From positions 62,001-126,000 of the forward strand of contig NZ_JAGKSP010000006.1 in the NCBI RefSeq assembly GCF_017942085.1: a stretch of DNA of 64,000 nt, read 5' to 3'. A model generated the notes under the pieces. It made no database searches. It worked only from the letters and a program-made list of their open reading frames with translations, and was not told the DNA's origin. This stretch comes from Paenibacillus lignilyticus (GTDB lineage Bacteria > Bacillota > Bacilli > Paenibacillales > Paenibacillaceae). Positions 62,257 through 64,000 of the stretch are shown here, one piece after another. Positions within the stretch are counted from its first letter, which is position 1, and each line of letters begins with the position of its first letter. A program made the position numbers and the translations under genes.

Positions 62257-64000
62257 ATGAACAAGCATAAACGGACATCACGTTTGGCTTCACGTCTGAC
62301 ATCTTTGGTTCTCAGCATTTTGCTGGCGGTACTTACTCTGCTGCCGGCGACAGCTTTCGCAGAAACCACTACCGGCAGCGATCCCTTCCAAGGCGAGATC
62401 CTTTTCCCCTTCAATGAGGGGAACGGTTCGACCTCCAGTGCCCTTTCGGGCGATCTAACGGCTACATTAGACAACTATGTGTGGGATCAAAACGGCCGGG
62501 GCGCTACTCCCGCAATCTCCAATGATCAAACAGGCAAAAACGGGATTACGATCGATTACGGCACTCCGTTCGCGAATGTAAATGATCTTACGATGGGCGT
62601 TTGGGTCAAGCCCTCAGCTCCCAATTCCGGACAAACCAGTTCTTTGATGGCTCCCCCTTATGGCGGCACGACAGGCAATTGGGGCTTCAGCAATGGAGAA
62701 ATCTGGTGGAGTATCAACTGGGGGACCAGTGCAAACAACTTCGCTGACACAAGTATAAGCTTACTATCTTACGGATCGGATGGTTCCGAATGGAATGGCG
62801 GCATTTCAGCGCCGGCAGGGAATCTGGCCGACGGCAATTGGCACTATGTGGCGTTTTCCTTAAGTGCGACGGCGAAAACAATTGCACTCTATGTGGACGG
62901 CAATCAGATCGGGGAAAAAGATTATAGTTCCCTATATCCTGTCAATCTGCAAGCGTACAAATGGTTCGGAGGGAATGGGTACCAGGATAAGTCGTATACC
63001 GGCCTTCTGGATGAGCTTTCCGTTTTTCCCTCTGTTCTCGACGACACCTCGCATGCAGCGTTATATAACAGAGCGCCTAATACGAGCAGCGGCGGCAATC
63101 CGAGCGATCCCGGCGATCCTTTTCAGGGCGAGATTCTATTCCCCTTCAATGAGGGTAATGGTTCAACCTCCAGCGCCATTTCGGGTGATCTTACGGCCAC
63201 ATTGAACAACTATGAGTGGGATATCGATCACAACGGTCGGGGCGATACTTCCGCAATCTCCAATGATCAGACAGGCCAAAACGGGCTCGCAATCGACTAC
63301 GGTACCGAGTTCGCGAATGTAAATGATCTAACGATGGGCGTTTGGGTGAAGCCCTCAGCTCCCACTCCGGGATCATCCAGTTATTTAATGGCCCCGCCTT
63401 ATGCCGGTACCACGGGCAATTGGGGGTTAAACGCCGGAGAAATCTGGTGGAATATCGGCTGGGGAACCAGTGAAAACAATTACGACGACACAACGTTAAA
63501 CTTCACCTCTTACGGATCGGATGGTTCGGAGTGGGGGAGCAGCCTTTCGGCGCCAGCGGGGAATTTGGCCGACGGCAACTGGCACTATGTGGCGTTCTCC
63601 TTCAGCGCGACAGCGAAAACAGTCGCTCTGTATCTGGATGGAAGTCAAATCGGTGAGAAGACCTACACTTCCACATTCCCGGTTAATCTGCAAGCCTACA
63701 AATGGTTCGGCGGTGCTGGCTATAATGGAAGCGCGTACACCGGCCTTCTGGATGAGCTTTCCGTTTTCCCGTCCGTTTTGGGCGACACCGCTCATGCAGC
63801 GCTATTTAACAGAGCGCCTAATACGAGCGATGGCGGCAATTCAGGCGATCCTTTCCAAGGCGAGATCCTGTTTCCCTTCAATGAGGGTAATGGTTCGACC
63901 TCCAGCGCCCTTTCGGACGGTCTGACGGCCACATTGACCAACTATATATGGGATATCGATCACAGCGGCCGGGGGGATACTTCCGCGATCTCCACGGACA
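62257..64000 (+). CDS. Secreted LamG-like repeat protein (3' end outside window)
   Basis: An open frame from ATG 62257 (GAAGGA at 62243) with no stop up to the window end, at least 581 residues. The signal peptide ends about residue 35 (PATAFA). Near-identical units of about 245 residues begin at residues 42, 287 and 531, each opening DPFQGEILFPFNEGNGSTSS. Each holds a concanavalin A/LamG-like jelly-roll with LTMGVWVKPSAP, NWHYVAFS and GLLDELSVFPSVL. Gly/Ser/Asn linkers join the units. Such domains bind carbohydrates or proteins at the surface; the catalytic part, if any, lies downstream. The 242 bp upstream (62015-62256) hold no recognised element. Confidence 0.9.
   Translation, partial: MNKHKRTSRLASRLTSLVLSILLAVLTLLPATAFAETTTGSDPFQGEILFPFNEGNGSTSSALSGDLTATLDNYVWDQNGRGATPAISNDQTGKNGITIDYGTPFANVNDLTMGVWVKPSAPNSGQTSSLMAPPYGGTTGNWGFSNGEIWWSINWGTSANNFADTSISLLSYGSDGSEWNGGISAPAGNLADGNWHYVAFSLSATAKTIALYVDGNQIGEKDYSSLYPVNLQAYKWFGGNGYQDKSYTGLLDELSVFPSVLDDTSHAALYNRAPNTSSGGNPSDPGDPFQGEILFPFNEGNGSTSSAISGDLTATLNNYEWDIDHNGRGDTSAISNDQTGQNGLAIDYGTEFANVNDLTMGVWVKPSAPTPGSSSYLMAPPYAGTTGNWGLNAGEIWWNIGWGTSENNYDDTTLNFTSYGSDGSEWGSSLSAPAGNLADGNWHYVAFSFSATAKTVALYLDGSQIGEKTYTSTFPVNLQAYKWFGGAGYNGSAYTGLLDELSVFPSVLGDTAHAALFNRAPNTSDGGNSGDPFQGEILFPFNEGNGSTSSALSDGLTATLTNYIWDIDHSGRGDTSAISTD

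Noticed and set aside
62864..63925. Arg-rich frames within the LamG-repeat gene
   Set aside because: Off-frame shadows repeated with each LamG unit; the true frame is open from 62257 through the window end.

Overview
The window is a chromosome segment of an endospore-forming, mid-GC Bacillota, most likely Paenibacillaceae (Paenibacillus, Cohnella or a close relative). Pointers are a division and cell-wall (dcw) cluster in Bacillales order with embedded sporulation genes (spoVD, spoIIGA, sigE, sigG), strong AGGAGG-type ribosome binding sites with many GTG/TTG starts, a meso-diaminopimelate MurE, LL-diaminopimelate aminotransferase, T-box and PyrR RNA control, and a LamG-repeat secreted protein. 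All gene names rest on reading motifs and gene order by eye; no database search was run.

Region 1 (1-18.3 kb) builds peptidoglycan and the septum: pbpB (5' end missing), spoVD, murE, murF, mraY, murD, ftsW/spoVE, murG, murB, murA, divIB, ftsA, ftsZ. It is broken once, between mraY and murD, by about 900 bp of non-coding repeats. Region 2 (18.4-27.3 kb) holds the sporulation sigma genes: spoIIGA-sigE, then metNIQ (methionine import) and a GntR-controlled ABC operon, then sigG. In B. subtilis sigE and sigG are adjacent, so about 6 kb has been inserted here. Region 3 (27.4-31.6 kb) is the ylm division cluster: ylmC, pgeF, ylmE, sepF, ylmG, ylmH, divIVA. Region 4 (31.6-39.3 kb) has a T-box-controlled ileS of the long, eukaryote-like class, a DUF5665-type membrane protein, a yteA-like zinc-finger gene (the only minus-strand gene), lspA, an rluD-type pseudouridine synthase and dapL.

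Region 5 (39.3-48.3 kb) is the UMP operon pyrR-pyrB-pyrC-carA-carB-pyrF-pyrE behind one PyrR attenuator; pyrP, pyrK and pyrD are absent. Region 6 (48.4-61.2 kb) is a run of ABC export systems. The first is a three-gene ABC-2 exporter behind a ykkC-like riboswitch. The second is a two-gene ABC-2 exporter. The third is a five-gene operon combining two LolD/MacB-type ATPases, a lipoprotein HlyD-like adaptor, a 973-residue FtsX-like permease with a long glycine-rich insert, and a sugar-type (family 1) solute-binding lipoprotein. One ATPase ends in an AbrB/SpoVT-like swapped-hairpin domain. This mixed operon is the best candidate for an undescribed system. Region 7 (61.2-64 kb) has a tiny ORF, three tRNA genes (initiator Met, a CAT-anticodon tRNA resembling Ile2, Leu-TAA) and the start of a secreted protein made of about 245-residue LamG-like repeats that runs off the window.
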